Made by a program: the position numbers and the translations under genes
NCBI RefSeq assembly: GCF_000350485.1
Contig: NZ_AORV01000060.1
Coordinates: 118,018-182,017 of the forward strand
Direction: 5' to 3'
DNA: 64,000 bases
Source: Ruminiclostridium cellobioparum subsp. termitidis CT1112
GTDB lineage: Bacteria > Bacillota > Clostridia > Acetivibrionales > DSM-1351
Shown here: positions 61,652 through 64,000 of the stretch, piece after piece
How the letters are laid out: each line of letters begins with the position of its first letter
Numbering within the stretch: position 1 is the first letter of the stretch
The notes under the pieces: model-generated
Told to the model about the DNA's origin: nothing
What the model saw: the letters and a program-made list of their open reading frames with translations, nothing else
Database searches by the model: none

Positions 61652-62710
61652 ATGATAAGTTTTATAAGAAGTTTGAAATATTCAAATAAATACAAAAATT
61701 ATATATATCCAATTGTTGAAAAAAGAGGTAAAGAAAACTGGGGCTACACAAAGCGTATCCGCAAGCTCTCCATTAAGTCAAACGCAAGGGAAGCCCTTGA
61801 GAAAAACAGGTTTGATTCGGCAGTTTCCTCCATATGCATGTTGTATCCGAATGTTGATATACCAATGGCTGCAGATGTGATTACTTCTTTCCAGGCCATC
61901 CTTCAATACCTGAACACCATATGCATGCATTCCTCTACAAGTACCGAACCCTTTTTGAGGCTGATCTTTTCTTCCTTAAAAGATGCATTAAATCTCAGAA
62001 ACGACTCATATGAACAGTATTTTACATTCTTCCCCTCAAAGGACGACAGCGGCTATCTCACCATACTTGTAGAAAAGTGCCGTCAGAAAATACGCACTCT
62101 GCCGTCCTATGATGTAATCCGCGATCAACTGTCGGCTTTTCTGGCACTTTTCATTGATTTGCAGATTACAAAGTTCTCCTCGGATGATAATGCGAAAGAA
62201 GTGAACCTTACCAACTGGAGCTCTGCTCACGGTCAAAAGTATCCTGAACTGTCGGGCTGGGAATTCTGTATGGCAGTTGACTCAACTTTAAGCATACAGC
62301 TCCTGCTGGCCCTTGCAACTGATCCGGATCTGACGGAACAAAAAGCTGAAAGCTTTAACATATCTTTTTTTCCATGGATATGCTGCATTCATAAAATACT
62401 GGAAGGCTATATCAATTATAATGATGATTTATCCTCGGGAAACATCAATTACGATTTTTATTATGAGAATCTCAAGGAGTATGAGAACAGAATTATTTTC
62501 CTTATGAAAAAAGCCTTGAGAATGAAGGCATCCAATCCAAAGCTTGTCCGTTCCACAGTCAAACTGCTTCTGAGCATATACATTACCCATCCAAAAGCAA
62601 ATGAAGGTATGAATGCCATTACCAGCAAGGCGCTGCTGAAGGCCGGGGGCCGGGGAATGTTTTTCTATTCCACCGCCGTCAACCTTCTCAGAGCAAAAAA
62701 GTATTTTTAG
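61652..62710 (+). CDS. DUF2600 (YtpB-like) protein lacking the aspartate-rich motifs
   Basis: The 352-residue protein aligns along its length with the DUF2600 family of YtpB, the tetraprenyl-beta-curcumene synthase of Bacillus. Shared segments include DDSGYLTILVEKCRQKIRTLPSY, GWEFCMAVDSTLSIQLLLALATDPDLT, FFPWICCIHKILEGYI and SSGNINYDFYYEN. However, the first metal motif, DYLDNLCD in YtpB as I recall it, is QYLNTICM here (residues 85-92), and the second, DYFIDQEED, is EGYINYNDD. Loss of these aspartates suggests it no longer uses the Mg-diphosphate chemistry or works differently. It ends eight bases from spmB, with which it converges. AAGGAG is seven to nine bases before the ATG. Confidence 0.8.
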   Translation: MISFIRSLKYSNKYKNYIYPIVEKRGKENWGYTKRIRKLSIKSNAREALEKNRFDSAVSSICMLYPNVDIPMAADVITSFQAILQYLNTICMHSSTSTEPFLRLIFSSLKDALNLRNDSYEQYFTFFPSKDDSGYLTILVEKCRQKIRTLPSYDVIRDQLSAFLALFIDLQITKFSSDDNAKEVNLTNWSSAHGQKYPELSGWEFCMAVDSTLSIQLLLALATDPDLTEQKAESFNISFFPWICCIHKILEGYINYNDDLSSGNINYDFYYENLKEYENRIIFLMKKALRMKASNPKLVRSTVKLLLSIYITHPKANEGMNAITSKALLKAGGRGMFFYSTAVNLLRAKKYF

Positions 62711-62717
62711 GAATTAT

Positions 62718-63248
62718 CTATCCGAAAATAAAACGGCAGGCCCAGAGTGATGCTATGACACTGATAATATCAGCCATTATTGCAGCTATCAGTGTGTATC
62801 TTATGTTTTTTACACCTACCGAGCCATAATATACCGCAAGTGTGTAGAAGATGGTTTCGGTAGACCCCATCATGGTGGCGGCAACGCGCCCCTCATAGGT
62901 ATCCGGCCCAAAGGCTTTTATTATCTCAGTTACAAATGCGAACGAGGCACTTCCCGAAATGGGGCGCAGCAGCGCCAGCGGAGCCACCTCAGGAGGCATC
63001 CCCAACAGGTCGATCAGGGGACGCAGCAAAATGATCAGCAGGTCGAGGGCCCCGGAGGCCTTGAACACTCCCACCGCCACCAGCAGTCCTACAAGGGAGG
63101 GCATTATTTTAATGACGGTTTCTATGCCGTCCTTTGCTCCCTCGATAAATAAATCGTAGGCCTTAACTTTCCTGAGTATAGCCGCAAATATTATTATAAT
63201 GAAGATTGCAGGTATTGCATAATCAGATATTTGTCTTATAATCCCCAT
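62718..63248 (-). CDS. spmB: Spore maturation protein SpmB
   Basis: The 176-residue membrane protein has the nucleoside-recognition/Gate domain (PSLVGLLVAVGVFKASGALDLLIILLRPLIDLLGMPPEVAPLALLRPISGSASFAFVTEIIKAFGPDTYEGRVAATMMGSTETIFYTLAVY pattern, residues about 50-150). SpmA and SpmB act together in spore-core dehydration and heat resistance. The gene follows spmA by 14 bases. Confidence 0.93.
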   Translation of the reverse strand: MGIIRQISDYAIPAIFIIIIFAAILRKVKAYDLFIEGAKDGIETVIKIMPSLVGLLVAVGVFKASGALDLLIILLRPLIDLLGMPPEVAPLALLRPISGSASFAFVTEIIKAFGPDTYEGRVAATMMGSTETIFYTLAVYYGSVGVKNIRYTLIAAIMADIISVIASLWACRFIFG

Positions 63249-63262
63249 GGCTTACCTTCCAC

Positions 63263-63892
63263 CTACCGTTTGTGCTTTGCGGCTTTTCCTGAGCCGCCCG
63301 GTTCCGTCTGCCCCTCATTCCATACCTTTGACAGGAGCTTGGCAGCTATGATTCCCATTATTGTGGCGCATACCGAGGCTATCCATATGCAGACGATTAT
63401 TTCGGCAGGCTTCTTTGATCCCTCGGAAGTCCGCAAAGCAATTATGGTTGCCGGTACAAGCTGTATTGCCGCAGTGTTCATGACCAGAAACATGCACATT
63501 GAGTCAGTGGCGGTTTTTTTGTCCCGGTTCAAGGACTGCAGCTCATTCATGGCCTTGATTCCAAGCGGGGTTGCCGCATTTCCCAAGCCCAGGAAGTTGG
63601 CAACCAGATTCATTACGATGGCCCCCAGGGCAGGATGATCCCTGGGTATATCCGGGTATAGAAAGGTCATCACAGGTCTTACAAATCTGCTGATACTGGT
63701 AACCAGGCCGCTTTTTTCGGCTACTTTCATCAAACCTGTCCAGAGACACATCACTCCCAGAAGTCCTATACATACCGTCACCGCCGACTGTGCAGAATCC
63801 ATGGCAGCTTTAGTAACCTGGTCTATCCTTCCGTTTATTATTCCTACGGCAAAGCCTATCAGAAGCAAACCCATCCATATATAATTAAGCAT
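63263..63892 (-). CDS. spmA: Spore maturation protein SpmA
   Basis: The 209-residue membrane protein starts MLNYIWMGLLLIGFAVGIING and has the SpmA/Gate signature (NLVANFLGLGNAATPLGIKAM, FLVMNTAAIQLVPATIIALR). It works with SpmB in the forespore or mother-cell membrane during spore dehydration. ATG at 63892 has GGAGG four bases upstream. An in-frame start 18 bases earlier lacks a site. Confidence 0.93.
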   Translation of the reverse strand: MLNYIWMGLLLIGFAVGIINGRIDQVTKAAMDSAQSAVTVCIGLLGVMCLWTGLMKVAEKSGLVTSISRFVRPVMTFLYPDIPRDHPALGAIVMNLVANFLGLGNAATPLGIKAMNELQSLNRDKKTATDSMCMFLVMNTAAIQLVPATIIALRTSEGSKKPAEIIVCIWIASVCATIMGIIAAKLLSKVWNEGQTEPGGSGKAAKHKR

Positions 63893-63979
63893 TTTTCCTC
63901 CACGTCCCAAAAATGCACGGTTCCTTAGTTTTCTCTTATTATATATGTGGACAGAGCCCTGTTTATGTTTTCAAATAAC

Positions 63980-64000
63980 TTAACCCGCTGTGCCGGTTGG
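63980..64000 (+). repeat. Start of hairpin repeat copy F (cut by window edge)
   Basis: TTAACCCGCTGTGCCGGTT matches the opening of copies B (TTAACTCCGTTGTGCCAGTT) and E (TTAACCTGTTGTGCGGGTT). Only 21 bases are inside the window. Confidence 0.45.

Overview
The window looks like a chromosomal segment of a spore-forming, sugar-degrading anaerobic member of the Clostridia, probably a cluster III (Ruminiclostridium-like) type. This is inferred from the content: spmA/spmB sporulation genes, a YabE-type G5/3D protein, YesM/YesN two-component pairs beside sugar ABC transporters, a GH94 phosphorylase, GH29 and GH4 glycosidases, a bacteriohemerythrin, and AT-rich intergenic DNA with strong GGAGG ribosome sites. 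Most genes are on the minus strand. No rRNA, tRNA, CRISPR array or insertion-sequence transposase was seen. Layout, left to right: (1) 1-3.9 kb holds housekeeping genes: yebC (cut by the window edge), yigZ, a Nudix hydrolase and hflX. (2) 4.0-9.4 kb is a small sugar locus on the minus strand: AraC regulator, DUF4838 protein, GH4 phospho-glycosidase and a BadF-type sugar kinase. (3) 9.4-16 kb holds dut, a U32 peptidase, a phosphatase-superfamily metalloenzyme, zapA, a bacteriohemerythrin and an unknown acidic protein. (4) 16.5-23.8 kb is an AfuABC/FbpABC-type transporter operon (binding protein, ATPase, fused permease) followed by its YesM/YesN pair and a HAD phosphatase. A phosphoglucomutase-family gene diverges from it. 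(5) 25.5-38 kb is a CAZyme operon: YesN, YesM, lipoprotein binding protein, two permeases, Gfo/Idh oxidoreductase, GH29 fucosidase and GH94 phosphorylase. It reads as sense, import, debranch or oxidise, then phosphorolyse. (6) 38.3-44 kb is a chemotaxis operon cheY-cheA-cheW-mcp-cheR. It ends beside a 186-residue tyrosine recombinase gene bounded by 28-bp inverted repeats. (7) 45-61.5 kb holds ksgA at one end and yabE, a coiled-coil protein gene, tatD and metG at the other. These normally lie close together but are separated here by about 10.5 kb containing YitT, the KhtTU potassium efflux pair, a Gfo/ThuA/AraC locus, hairpin repeats, a chemoreceptor and an XRE-type regulator. (8) 61.6-64 kb holds a DUF2600 (YtpB-like) protein and spmA/spmB. 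The two observations most worth following are: (a) a family of long, asymmetric hairpin repeats opening with TTAAC (six copies or fragments, at 3.97, 16.07, 16.19, 51.87, 52.38 and 63.98 kb), whose flanking frame is conserved while the palindromic centre is exchanged or missing; and (b) the recombinase gene inside inverted repeats directly upstream of the chemotaxis operon, which could form an invertible switch. Also notable are two genes whose best ribosome site points to a non-AUG/GUG/UUG start (hflX at AUA, an AraC gene at CUG) and a DUF2600 protein that has lost its aspartate-rich motifs.
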